From NCBI GenBank assembly GCA_003612585.1, contig RAZH01000009.1:1-64000 (forward strand): a stretch of 64,000 nt of DNA. The letters are read 5' to 3'. The stretch is from a bacterium 1XD42-54 (GTDB lineage: Bacteria > Bacillota > Clostridia > Lachnospirales > Lachnospiraceae). Positions within the stretch are counted from its first letter, which is position 1, and every line of letters starts with the position of its first letter. The notes beneath the pieces are model-generated. The model ran no database searches. It was given only the letters and a program-made list of their open reading frames with translations, and was not told the DNA's origin. Of the stretch, positions 43,308 to 53,400 are shown one piece after another. Both the position numbers and the translations under genes were made by a program.

Positions 43308-45725
43308 CTACTGTATCTCCGCTTCTCTTCGTAGTTCCTCCCGTTCATCCATTACCTCAAAACTCACCTGATCCGCAGGAATTACAATTTTAATCAGATC
43401 GTTGCTGTGTTTTTCCGCAATTTCACCGATCCGGGCTGCCATTTCATCCTTTGTCATCGCAATAAGCGTCTCCAGGTCTGTCTGATCCCAGAAAGACTTG
43501 ATCTCCTCCATCACACCGCGGATACAGCGATCCCGTTCCCCTATTGTCAGATGTTTGTTATCTGCAATATGATAATTCAGAAGATACCACAAATCACACC
43601 ATGCAAGTCCTTCCGTCTCTCCTTCCAGTGCTTTTGATAGAAAAATTCCTCCGTATTCCCCGGATGTTTTCGGTTTTTCCAGACTGCTCACAATCATGCG
43701 AAAGTTTTCTTCATTTGAAAGCACACAGGTCAGTTCCAGGAAATCCTGCTCTTCCTGGGAAAGATAATCGCTGTAATCATTGTTGAAAATATCTTCAAAA
43801 ATCCGTTCATGACGCTCAAAATTTTCATTACCCCAATCCAGAAGCGCCTGATTAAATTCTTGCACAGACTGTTTTTCGTAATCCGGTGTTTTCAGTACCA
43901 ACAAAGATTCATAATCTGCCTCATCCGCATTTTGATCGCTGCCATTCTCTGTCTCCAATTCCGGAAGCCAATCCTCCTCTGCAACTTCTAAATCATAATC
44001 CCAGACTTCTTCCGCTTCTTCCATTTGGTCTTCCAGTTCGCCATCCAGTTCTTCCCAAATCTTTGCCAGCTCATCTAAATCCAGTTCCTCCCAGATCTGA
44101 TTGCTTACTTCCTTTAACAATTCATCTGATACAGCTCCGCCAAATTCTTCTGCGAGTGCCTCCGGTACACGGTCTTTTACTTCACCTATCACCTCGGCCA
44201 GAAAATCTTCTACATTTCGGTAAGCGGTTTTGTCTGCCACATCCTGCAATATCTGAGAAACAATATCTGCTACAACAGACGTTGCCCTTCTTCCGACATT
44301 CCATTTCTTCTCCTCTTCCTCTGAAGCTTGTCGAAGCCCGGAAAGTACCCCATTTGTATAAATCGTATAAAGCTCTATTGCATCTGTACCATAGGTTGAA
44401 TTCCCGGTATGTTCCGTAATCCAAACGCCATTGTTTTCGTCGAAAATGCCCCGGACTTCTTTTCCATTAAAATACATCTTCAGTCCATTACCGCTTTCAT
44501 CCGGGTGATATTCCCAGATCAGTCCAAAAGGCTCATACGGCGCTAAAATCTCCTCCCACATGTTCCGGCTATCATCAAAATCCGTAAATGATTCCATGCG
44601 AATCTCAGAATCATTCTCTGGTAATTCACCGGTGATATCTGTTCTGTCATTTTCCTTTAACTGACTGGTCGTATCTGTCTTATTTGTAGATTCAGGCGCT
44701 GCAGACGTTGCAAATGTACTGCCCACACCCACGGTCAGCATTGCTGCAACCAATAGTGCAGACACGGAATTTTTCTTGATTTTCATAATTGCTGTTATCC
44801 TTTCTTCTATTGCGTTTTTGCTAAAACTGTTGCAAAGCGGTGTCAGGCCGCTCTTTTTCTCTTCCATTTGGATCAGAGTCATGGCATAAGAAGCCTTCGC
44901 TGTCTCGCCAAATCTGTGGACAACTGTTTCATCGCACGATAATTCCATATCCCGGTTAAACAAAATGTACATGACCCAGACAAGTGGATTAAACCAGTGC
45001 AGGCACAGGGCTGCCACCATAACAAGCTTTATCAGCCCATCATATCTTCGAATATGTACATATTCATGTTCCAGCACATAGGCAAGCGTCTCTCCATCTT
45101 CCCAGTCCGTCCGCTTCGGCATCAGAATCACCGGACGCAAAATCCCATAAGACAGTGGGGCCTCTATGCGGTCAGACTGGCGCACAGACAGTGGACGCAG
45201 CATCGGATGTGCCGCGTACCACTTGCGCAGTCTTTCTTCCACTGCCGGAAGAGAAGTGCTAAATTCCCGATAGCATCTGAAATACGTAAAACCAAAGAAC
45301 CCCAGGCATATTAGTACTCCGGCGAAATAAAGGATTCTCGCGAAAGAAAACAGCACCGACCCACTATTTTGGGAAACATCGCCCCTCACAGCCTCTGCCC
45401 GATACACTGTGTCGGTATCACGCACTTCGGACAGATCCCCCTTCGCCAGGCCAGACACCCCCTCTATAATGGAACCATTCGTTAAGACCATATTACCTGT
45501 CTTCGAATGATTATCTATCCGTTCCTGCATCGGTTCGCTTCTCTGAACCAAGGTATAAATACTGGCCGGAGAGGGCAAGGCCACCGGAACCAGCAGACGA
45601 AACAGCGCCACCATCCACAAAACCATAAATGTTTTCTTCGGCAGCTGATGAATCAACAGGGAACGGAGAATGACCGTCACCAGAATCAACACACTGCCAC
45701 AAAAACTCATCTGCATCAAATTCAC
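43308..45725 (-). CDS. M56 (BlaR1/MecR1-like) membrane metalloprotease with novel C-terminal domain
   Basis: About 805 aa. Four N-terminal membrane helices surround a gluzincin protease domain with VLEHEYVHIRRYDG (HExxH near residue 218) and a downstream Glu (NRDMELSCDETVVHRFG). After a last helix (SVSALLVAAMLTVGVGSTFA, near 335) comes an extracellular part of about 450 residues, strongly acidic (for example EDQMEEAEEVWDYDLEVAEE). That part lacks the penicillin-binding sensor domain (no SxxK/KTG pattern) found in BlaR1. It lies 10 bp after the BlaI gene, so the pair should work like BlaR-BlaI: signal outside, protease activation, repressor loss. Start GTG at 45725 follows GAGGTGAGAACT; ATG at 45716 is possible. 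Confidence 0.88.
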   Translation of the reverse strand: MNLMQMSFCGSVLILVTVILRSLLIHQLPKKTFMVLWMVALFRLLVPVALPSPASIYTLVQRSEPMQERIDNHSKTGNMVLTNGSIIEGVSGLAKGDLSEVRDTDTVYRAEAVRGDVSQNSGSVLFSFARILYFAGVLICLGFFGFTYFRCYREFSTSLPAVEERLRKWYAAHPMLRPLSVRQSDRIEAPLSYGILRPVILMPKRTDWEDGETLAYVLEHEYVHIRRYDGLIKLVMVAALCLHWFNPLVWVMYILFNRDMELSCDETVVHRFGETAKASYAMTLIQMEEKKSGLTPLCNSFSKNAIEERITAIMKIKKNSVSALLVAAMLTVGVGSTFATSAAPESTNKTDTTSQLKENDRTDITGELPENDSEIRMESFTDFDDSRNMWEEILAPYEPFGLIWEYHPDESGNGLKMYFNGKEVRGIFDENNGVWITEHTGNSTYGTDAIELYTIYTNGVLSGLRQASEEEEKKWNVGRRATSVVADIVSQILQDVADKTAYRNVEDFLAEVIGEVKDRVPEALAEEFGGAVSDELLKEVSNQIWEELDLDELAKIWEELDGELEDQMEEAEEVWDYDLEVAEEDWLPELETENGSDQNADEADYESLLVLKTPDYEKQSVQEFNQALLDWGNENFERHERIFEDIFNNDYSDYLSQEEQDFLELTCVLSNEENFRMIVSSLEKPKTSGEYGGIFLSKALEGETEGLAWCDLWYLLNYHIADNKHLTIGERDRCIRGVMEEIKSFWDQTDLETLIAMTKDEMAARIGEIAEKHSNDLIKIVIPADQVSFEVMDEREELRREAEIQ

Positions 45726-45735
45726 AGTTCTCACC

Positions 45736-46095
45736 TCATTCCAATTCTCCGACAATCTCCCGCAGCCGATCAATCTGTTCTTTTGAAAGCCTCCTGCGCC
45801 CCAGCAGAGCTGCGAACAGCTTATCCGCAGAACCATCGTAGATCTTGTCAATTAACTCATTCGTCTCCGCTTCCTGCACTGTCTCTTTGGCAATCAATGC
45901 ATGACACATAAAATTCGGCTCAGAACGCTCAATCGCACCTTTTTTGATACACCGTTTAATCAGCGTATACGTCGTATTCATGTTCCAACCCACTTCTTCT
46001 TTCAAAACATCCGAAATGTATTTTGCCGTACAGTCACCGTTCCGCCATAACACATCCATTACCTTCAGTTCTGAATCAAACAATTTCACATCCAT
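45736..46095 (-). CDS. BlaI/MecI-family repressor
   Basis: 119-aa penicillinase-repressor family protein. The winged helix (DSELKVMDVLWRNGDCTAKY, then NMNTTYTLIKRCIKKGAIER) is followed by the C-terminal dimerisation helix region (LLGRRRLSKEQIDRLREIVG). The start has GAGGTGTAGGG before ATG. Three operator-like dyads with ACTACNNNAGTAGT-type arms stand upstream, so it controls its own operon, including the M56 protease gene. No beta-lactamase gene is in the window; other targets are unknown. Confidence 0.93.
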   Translation of the reverse strand: MDVKLFDSELKVMDVLWRNGDCTAKYISDVLKEEVGWNMNTTYTLIKRCIKKGAIERSEPNFMCHALIAKETVQEAETNELIDKIYDGSADKLFAALLGRRRLSKEQIDRLREIVGELE

Positions 46096-46206
46096 CCCTA
46101 CACCTCACTTCATTTCTGCGCCATATCCCTGCGCCGGCTATAACACCATTACAGCACATTGGTAGCAGCGCACTGCCTCCATACCAATACACTACATTTG
46201 CATTAC

Positions 46207-46278
46207 ACTACTGCAGTAGTTTTTACGTTTTCATACTATCACAGTAGTTTCTCTTTGTCAACACACTACTACAGTCGT
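46207..46278. promoter_or_regulatory. three tandem BlaI-type operators
   Basis: ACTACTGCAGTAGT (46207-46220, perfect dyad), ACTATCACAGTAGT (46235-46248) and ACTACTACAGTCGT (46265-46278), spaced 28 and 30 bp, i.e. close to three helical turns. They match the TACA/TGTA-type dyads bound by BlaI/MecI and lie about 110-180 bp upstream of the repressor gene. Confidence 0.82.
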
Positions 46279-46343
46279 TTGTCATTAACATTCATTTGCA
46301 CTAACATGAAACAGAGACCTAACTATTTTATTACCAAATTAGC

Positions 46344-46417
46344 CCCCGGATAAAAGAAACAGGGCAATGGGTGACTTGTTTGTCTGGCGCCCATTGCCCT
46401 GTTTCTTTTATCCGGGG
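46344..46417. repeat. 28-bp perfect inverted repeat, intergenic hairpin
   Basis: Arms 46344-46371 (starting CCCCGGATAAAAGAAACAGG) and 46390-46417 are exact reverse complements around an 18-nt loop. It lies after the 3' end of the ABC_sub_bind gene and upstream of the BlaI operators. No trailing T run on the minus strand, as with the hairpin at 8609. Confidence 0.9.
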
Positions 46418-46435
46418 CGTCCTCCTCCCAAAAGC

Positions 46436-47446
46436 CTAGAACTCCCCGCTCATCTTCAGCTCTGTATAATCGCTCGGAATCTCTATTCCAAGCGATTCAC
46501 AGACTGCTTTATTATACTCTTTCGTAAACTTCGGTGCATACTGAATCGGCATCGTAGAAATATCCGCTCCGTTTTCCAAAATATCTGCTGCCATTTCTCC
46601 GGTCACATAGCCAAGCTCATAATAACTGATCGCCAGAGTCGCAACGCCACACGTTCTGCAACACCCCTCATCGCCCGTCACCACCGGAACGCCGGCCGGA
46701 CTACAAATATTTGCAATCAGTTCCGCATTCGCTGCAGCCGTATTGTCTGTCGGAACATAGATGAGATCACTCTCTATGACTGCCTTATTCACAACTGAAC
46801 TGACATCATTAGAATCCAGAAATCCATATGCGGTACACACATACCCCCGTGTCTCAAGTTCCTGCGTCATCACATCTATCTGATACTGTGAATTAGGCTC
46901 AGCCGAACAATAGAGCAGTCCTATCATTTTACAGTCTGGAAACAATTCCTGTATCATATCCGCCTGCCCGTCGAGAGGCGCAAGATCTGAGGTCCCTGAA
47001 ACATTCCCTCCCACAACACCATCAAAATCCTCCTGCGACAGAGCCACCGCATAATTCGTAACAGAGGTGCCGAGAATCGGAATCTCACTCGTTGCCGTTA
47101 CCGCTGACTGAAGCGCAGGCGTGGCATTCGCCAGAATCAGGTCTACCTCTTTTGCAATAAATCCATTCATGATAATCGGACACGTATGGGAATCCCCCTG
47201 CGCATTCTGTTCATCAAAAATCACCTTTTCTCCCAAGCGTTCCTGCAAAGCCGTCTTAAAACCCTCTGTCGCTGCATCCAGCGCCTCATGCTGCACATAC
47301 TGACAAATCCCAACAGTATATGTATCTGTTTCTGCCTTTTCTTCTGCCGCGCCTGCACAAACAACCATCATACCGGAAAGCATAGCCGCCCCGGTTACAG
47401 CCGTACAAAACATCCTTCTATGAAACATTCCATTCTTTCTCTTCAT
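46436..47446 (-). CDS. ABC_sub_bind family substrate-binding protein (TrpX-like)
   Basis: 336 aa secreted binding protein. A signal sequence with basic start (MKRKNGMFHRRMF) and hydrophobic core ending near GAAEE is followed by the periplasmic-binding type I fold: YTVGICQYVQHEALDAATEG, LILANATPALQSAVTATSEI, PILGTSVTNYAVAL, IGLLYCSAEPNSQYQIDVM, IYVPTDNTAAANAELIANI. This is the PF04392-type family used for tryptophan/tyrosine and other small ligands. The usual permease and ATPase genes do not follow; the gene ends at a long hairpin. A LysR regulator is divergent from it across 220 bp and probably controls it. Confidence 0.88.
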   Translation of the reverse strand: MKRKNGMFHRRMFCTAVTGAAMLSGMMVVCAGAAEEKAETDTYTVGICQYVQHEALDAATEGFKTALQERLGEKVIFDEQNAQGDSHTCPIIMNGFIAKEVDLILANATPALQSAVTATSEIPILGTSVTNYAVALSQEDFDGVVGGNVSGTSDLAPLDGQADMIQELFPDCKMIGLLYCSAEPNSQYQIDVMTQELETRGYVCTAYGFLDSNDVSSVVNKAVIESDLIYVPTDNTAAANAELIANICSPAGVPVVTGDEGCCRTCGVATLAISYYELGYVTGEMAADILENGADISTMPIQYAPKFTKEYNKAVCESLGIEIPSDYTELKMSGEF

Positions 47447-47666
47447 CCCACATCTCCCTCTCTTTATCTCAATACCGTTTTTCTGTCATTCATGCATGTT
47501 CCATACGTTTTATGAAATCCTGCGTTGCAGCTTTCCATAAACTGCATTATATATTATACTGATTTTGTGTCATGAAATCAATGTCTGGAAAACGCATTGT
47601 CTTTTTACTTTATCTGGAATTCCGGAAACATGGCATATAAATAAATCAAAAATATGGAGGTTCCTC

Positions 47667-48566
47667 ATGGATTTTAAAAACCTGAACACATTTATTTATA
47701 CTGCGGAGCTTTCCAGTTTCACGCAGGCTGCCGAAAAGCTCGGCTATTCTCAGTCCACCGTATCCTTTCAGATCAAGCAGCTCGAAAATGAGCTTGGTGT
47801 CTCTTTGTTTGAGCGTATCGGCCATACCGTTTCACTTACGGACAAAGGGGCTGAAGTTTTGCGCTATGCGCATCAGATGAACCAGCTGCTTCAGAAAATG
47901 CAGGAAACCACACAGCCACATCAGGAAGTCCACGGCCACATCCGGCTTGCCATGGCAGATTCCCTCTGCGGTGTGATTGCTGATAAACTCTTCGGATATC
48001 TGCGGACAAACTACCCGGGCATCACAATAAAAATCATTACAGCAGGAACAAAAGAAATGTTCCGCCTCCTTGACCAGAATGAGGTGGATTTTGTTTATAC
48101 GCTGGACCACCATATCTACAACACAGATTACATTATTGTAAAGGAAGAAAAGGAAGATGTCCATTTCGTCACAGGCGCCGGTAATCCGCTTCGAACTGCC
48201 GCCGCACTAAGTGCCGCAGATCTGACGCATGAACCCTTTATCCTGACCGAAAAAGGGATGAGCTACCGGCGTATCATGGATGAACGGCTGGCCAGCGAAT
48301 CGCTTGAGATAAAGCCTGTCTTTGAAATGGGAAACACTGACCTGATCTGCCGGATTCTTGAAAAAGCAGGTAACTTCATCTCGCTTCTGCCGGACTACGC
48401 AACTGTATCTGCTGTGCGTGCGGGAAAGCTGGCTTACCTGAATGTAAAAAACTTTGAAATTGATCTGTGGGCGCAGCTTCTCTATCATAGAGACAAATGG
48501 ATTTCTCCCCAGATGGAAGCAATCATAGATCTGTTTACAGACGGATTGCCCGCAAGTCCTTCCTGA
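47667..48566 (+). CDS. LysR-family transcriptional regulator
   Basis: 299 aa. ATG at 47667 follows ATGGAGGTTCCTC; family members begin as here (MDFKNLNTFIYTAELSSFTQ). N-terminal winged helix (AAEKLGYSQSTVSFQIKQLE), linker helix, then the LysR substrate-binding domain (GHIRLAMADSLCGVIADKLF; FVYTLDHHIYNTDYIIVKEE; FEMGNTDLICRILEKAGNFI). It is divergent from the binding-protein gene at 46436-47446, the normal layout for a LysR regulator and its target. Ligand unknown. Confidence 0.93.
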   Translation: MDFKNLNTFIYTAELSSFTQAAEKLGYSQSTVSFQIKQLENELGVSLFERIGHTVSLTDKGAEVLRYAHQMNQLLQKMQETTQPHQEVHGHIRLAMADSLCGVIADKLFGYLRTNYPGITIKIITAGTKEMFRLLDQNEVDFVYTLDHHIYNTDYIIVKEEKEDVHFVTGAGNPLRTAAALSAADLTHEPFILTEKGMSYRRIMDERLASESLEIKPVFEMGNTDLICRILEKAGNFISLLPDYATVSAVRAGKLAYLNVKNFEIDLWAQLLYHRDKWISPQMEAIIDLFTDGLPASPS

Positions 48567-48922
48567 CATACCTTTTTCACATACATTCTGATCAGACAGT
48601 TCTTTCAGAATATAGAAATGCCCTCATCAGTACTTATCGTTTCTTTTACATAGCTGGAGATTTTTATTATTTGTGTATTTTTGTTAGATTTTGTTCTATT
48701 TTACCGCTTCTTTTATTTGATTTAATAGGATTTTCTTAATTTTCCTTTTTGTTTTTTCATTAAAAATAACACACAAACATGTCTCACCGTGATTCTTGTC
48801 ACGGTGAGATCAAACATTTGAATTTAGAATTATATTATTATATTAATGAGTACTATGCTGCAAACTGCCTTAGTTTTAGCAGTTTTGTTGTGAAGTATTC
48901 CTATTCACGGAGGTATCAGAGT
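48567..48922 (+). other. 356-bp leader region with hairpin before nucleoside hydrolase gene
   Basis: No gene. It is very AT-rich, with a T-rich tract (about 48655-48760). A perfect dyad TCTCACCGTGA-TTCTTG-TCACGGTGAGA lies at 48782-48809, about 115 bp before the start codon, without a following T run. The dyad could be a repressor site or an mRNA 5' hairpin. Confidence 0.6.
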
Positions 48923-50371
48923 ATGAAAAAAAGAAATTTAGCAGTAGTAGTATTAGGGACAGCTGTTTTCGGAATGTTTGCAAACACAATGCCCGCTTCC
49001 GCAGCAGCTGCAGAGGCACCCGCATTCGTACAGTACGAAGGGGAATGGCCTGCCCCCGGCAACGAAGTGGCAAATATTATTTATGACACAGACATCGCGG
49101 ACGACGTAGACGATGCCGGAGCACTTGCCATGTTGCATTCCTATGCAGAAGAGGGACGTGCAAACATACTGGCAACCCTGTGTAACAGTACCTGTATTTA
49201 CGGAGCATCTTGTCTTGAGGCAATCAACATTTATTATGGCCGCCCAGATATCCCGGTCGGAACTTACAAGGGAGACGCGGTACTGACTCCGGACAGCTAT
49301 TATTACTGTAAGCCTGTAACCATGAAATATGAAACTACGTTGCGCGACGGAGCCGATGCAAGAGATGCCGTAGAAGTATATCGTGAAGTACTCTCTGCAC
49401 AGCCGGACAACAGTGTAACAATCGTATCCGTAGGTTTCCTCTCAAACCTGACAGCACTTCTGAACTCCGAGCCGGATGAATACAGCGATCTTGACGGCGT
49501 AGAGCTGATGCGTCAGAAGGTAAAACTGGTTTGCTGCATGGGCGGAAATTTCCAGGATTTTGATACCGCTGAATTTAATTTTATGTGTGACCCGGCTTCC
49601 GCACAGCTTGTTGCTGACAAATGTCCTGCTCCGATCGTATATACGGGCGGAGAAATCGGCTCAAAGCTTGGCACAGGTTCCCGCCGTTACGAAATGGAAC
49701 TGGATAACCCGGTTCGTATCAGCTACGACGTTTATCTCACCGACGAGACCGGTGAAGGAACACGTCCGAGTTGGGATCTGACTGCTGTTATGTATGCCGT
49801 AGAAGGACTTGGGGATTACTGGACTCTGGAGCGTGGAAACGTAACCGTATTTGACGACGGAAAAGATGCATTTGAAAAGAATGAAGAGACTGGTGCAAGA
49901 GCATTCCTTGTAGAGAAAATGGACCCGGCCGATGTGACCGCAAGACTCGATGAAGTGATGCTTGCAGCAAAGAAAAACAATCCGAACGGAAAAGACGTAT
50001 CCTTTATGGATAACTGCAACTGCAGAATCAGCTACGCCGGCGGCGACAGAAACTGGGGCAACTGGAATGGCAATGATATGAACTTTGCAAATGCTCCGGG
50101 CGCTACCATGGAATTTACCTTCACAGGCACAAGCCTTGATCTGTATGGCGGCAAAGGTCCTGACCAGGGTAAATTTACCGTAGAGATCGACGGACAGCAG
50201 GTAGCCGAAGTTGATACTTACGATGCGGTAGAAGAAATCACCTGCTGTATCTACTCTCTCAGAGATCTTGAGCCGGGCGAGCATACCTTCAAACTCACGA
50301 TTCTGGAAGACAAAAACCCGGAAAGCAGCGACACCTTTGTTCGCATTGACGGCGTAAAGCTTGTAAAATAA
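48923..50371 (+). CDS. secreted nucleoside hydrolase-like protein
   Basis: 482 aa. ATG at 48923 has CGGAGGTATCAGAGT upstream and begins a signal peptide (MKKRNLAVVVLGTAVFGMFA, cleavage near ASA-AAA). About residues 45-330 match the inosine-uridine nucleoside hydrolase fold: the Ca-binding aspartate cluster NIIYDTDIADDVDDAGALAM, then LATLCNSTCIYG, VTIVSVGFLSNLTALL, MGGNFQDFDTAEFNFMCDP and the late Asp in SWDLTAVMYAVE. The last 110 residues form a beta-sandwich-like module (ATMEFTFTGTSLDLYGGKGP; LEPGEHTFKLTILED) of the kind that binds carbohydrate. It would hydrolyse nucleosides or related glycosides outside the cell; substrate is uncertain because classic hydrolases are cytosolic. Confidence 0.85.
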   Translation: MKKRNLAVVVLGTAVFGMFANTMPASAAAAEAPAFVQYEGEWPAPGNEVANIIYDTDIADDVDDAGALAMLHSYAEEGRANILATLCNSTCIYGASCLEAINIYYGRPDIPVGTYKGDAVLTPDSYYYCKPVTMKYETTLRDGADARDAVEVYREVLSAQPDNSVTIVSVGFLSNLTALLNSEPDEYSDLDGVELMRQKVKLVCCMGGNFQDFDTAEFNFMCDPASAQLVADKCPAPIVYTGGEIGSKLGTGSRRYEMELDNPVRISYDVYLTDETGEGTRPSWDLTAVMYAVEGLGDYWTLERGNVTVFDDGKDAFEKNEETGARAFLVEKMDPADVTARLDEVMLAAKKNNPNGKDVSFMDNCNCRISYAGGDRNWGNWNGNDMNFANAPGATMEFTFTGTSLDLYGGKGPDQGKFTVEIDGQQVAEVDTYDAVEEITCCIYSLRDLEPGEHTFKLTILEDKNPESSDTFVRIDGVKLVK

Positions 50372-50391
50372 AACAATAGTTGCCTTCTTAA

Positions 50392-50433
50392 AATCAGCGC
50401 CCCGCTAGTTTATATAAGCGGGGCGCTGATTTA
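50392..50433. terminator. bidirectional terminator
   Basis: Perfect 16-bp arms AAATCAGCGCCCCGCT (50392-50407) and AGCGGGGCGCTGATTT (50418-50433), loop of 10, between the converging nucleoside hydrolase and SNF2 genes. Confidence 0.93.
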
Positions 50434-50465
50434 TATCATGATAGAGTTTGCAAACCATGCATATG

Positions 50466-53400
50466 TTACGGCACCAGCAGCTCCAGCAATTCCTCACGGC
50501 TCATGGCGCCAAGCCGTCCTGTCTCGCCTCCGATTACCTGCTCCGCCAGATCTTTTTTGGTCTCCTGCAGGTTCTGGATCTTTTCTTCTATTGAATGTTT
50601 TACGAGAAGCTTATAAACGGTCACGTTCCTCTGCTGACCAATCCGGTGCGCCCGATCCGTAGCCTGATTCTGTACTGCCAGGTTCCACCACGGGTCATAG
50701 TGAATCACGACATCTGCCCCGGTCAGGTTCAGCCCGACCCCTCCGGCTTTCAGGGAGATCAGAAATACCGGTGTGTCGCCCTCATTGAAGTCCCGCACAA
50801 GCTTTAGCCGTTTCTCCTTCGGGGTACTGCCTGTAATCGTATAATAAGCAATCCCGGCCTCATCCATTTCCCGCTGCAAAATTTCCAGCATGGAAGTAAA
50901 CTGCGAAAACAGTAAAACACGGTGACCGCCGTCAATGGCACTTCTCATTAATTCAAGCGCTGCCTCCAGTTTCGCCGCTTTGCCTCGGTAATTTTCAAAA
51001 CACAGCGCCGGGTCACAGCAGATCTGCCGCAGTCTTGTGAGCTCGGCCAGAATTTTTATCTTGTTTTTGTTGAATTCCTCTACGCTCTGTCCTACAAGTC
51101 CTTCCTTCATGTGAAGTACCTGGCCGTCGTACAGTTTCTGCTGCTCATCTCCCAGACGCACATAGCGAATTTCCTCCATCTTTTCCGGCAGATCTTTCAG
51201 CACATCCTCTTTAAGCCTGCGCAAAATAAACGGACCGACCATTTTCTGCAGCCGTTTCATAATATCCTCATCACCGCTTTTCACAATCGGCAGTTCCATC
51301 TCCCGTTTAAACACCTCATAGCTATACAAAAAGCCTGGCATCAGATAATCAAAAATGCTCCACAACTCGCTTAAACGATTTTCAATCGGCGTACCAGTCA
51401 GCGCAAAACGCGTCTGGCTCTGTATAACCTTCACAGCCTTTGCCGCCGCTGTCGTATGGTTCTTGATATACTGCGCCTCATCAATAATCTCATAATGAAA
51501 TTGCAGACCCTCATATTCTGCAATATCCCGTTTCAGTAAGTCATAAGAAGTCACAAGTACATCCGCCGTCCTGGCCGCTGCGATTTTCCTGCGCCGTTCC
51601 TCCTGCGTCCCTGTAATGAGCGATACAGAAAGCTCCGGCGCAAACCGCGCGAGCTCCTCACCCCAGTTAAAAACAAGCGATGCCGGACACACGACAAGCG
51701 ACGGTGCTAACGCTTCCTTGCCTGCCTCCTGCTGCTTCCTTGCCAGAAGTACGGCAATTATCTGCAACGTCTTTCCAAGTCCCATATCATCCGCAAGAAT
51801 GCCGCCAAACTTCCAGACTTCCAGCGTGCGCAGCCATTTATAACCGTCTTTCTGATAATTCCGCATGATTTCGGAAAGTTTCTCGGGTTCTTCAAAGTCT
51901 GCATCCTTCACGGTTTTAAATCCCTTGACCATTTCGCGGAAATGACTGTCCCGGCGGCTGTAAACGCCTGCGTTCTCCTCCAGCAGTTTGTCAAGATACA
52001 GCGTCCGGTACATGGGAAGCTGCAAATTTTCTTTGGTCAGCTCCTTCGGTTTTAAATGCATCGTATCCATCAGCTCAGAAAGCATCCCAAACGACGTATC
52101 CTCCAGACTGACAAAAGCACCGTCCTTCATCCGATAATATTTTTTCTTCTGACGGTACATAGAAAGCATCTCAAGAAGCTCTTCCTGCGGAACATCCTGC
52201 GTCAGTATCTTCAGGTCCAGCATTCCCGAAGACACGGAAACGCCGACTGATACCCGGACACGTTTCACGACACGGTAATTCAGGAAACGCTTTGTACACT
52301 GCACTTCTCCGATCTCCATCAGCTTCGAAACGCCGTTTTCCATTACCTGATAGATCCGTTCTTCATTGCCGTCACAGTGCATGGTCATCTTATCCCAGTC
52401 AACCGCCGGAAACCATTTAGACGCCAGATAAACAATCTCCTGTTCACGTCCCAGATCCCGGTACGGCTCGATTCCCTTAAAATCCCATGCCGACGCTTCT
52501 ATCACAGACAGTTCTTCTTCCCCATATCTGGCGAAAATACGACAAAATGCATTGTTATCCTCCACATCCAGATAAAATACAAACTGGACCTCCGGCGGCA
52601 GATAAGCATGAAAATTTTCCGGTTCCGTCTCTGAAATTTCAACGATTCCCTGCAAGCCGGGCAAAATGCGGTAATAAAATTCTGCCATATGGTTCCTGCC
52701 AACTTCAAACGAAAAATTGTCGCCATCTGAAATATCCGACAACGGTTCCATTTTTTCCAAAAAATCTTTCCCCACTCGGCAAAGCTTTTCTCCATCAATA
52801 TAATAGCCCGTTTCGGTCCCGCGATATAGCTCCGGCAGCGTTCCATTCACTGTAATACCATGAAATGCCTGATCATTTTTTATTCTTTTCCGGGAGATTT
52901 TCATCGTCACATGCGGATTGCCCACGCCGCAGCAAAGCATTTGTTTTTTCTTCTGCGCCGCATCTTTGTCCTCGAATTCCACTGACGTTTCTCCGAGCAG
53001 ACTGTAAAACTCATCCAGTCTCCAGCCAAACAAAGCAAGCACACTGCCAATTCCTACCCTCCGGTATGCCTGATAATCGTGATTTTGCAAAAGCCGCTGA
53101 CCAAACATCGTTTCTTCCTGCACAATCCGATTGATAAAATGAATCCATTCCTTTCCCTTCTGCGTAAAATTACTGATGCTGTGATTCAGCTCCGTATTTG
53201 ACCCGTATACCAGCGTTGCGCTGTCCCTGACCGCCTGACAGAACTCATCCAGCTTTTTTACAACAAAGAGTTTTCCGGCGCCCACCTTAAATGAGACCAG
53301 AAGCTGACCACCCTTCCGAATCAGACGTGGCAACAGCTTCAGGCTTTCTTTCTGCGTCTGGACATCTGATAACAGCCTGGTAATCTGTTTTTCCTGAAAA

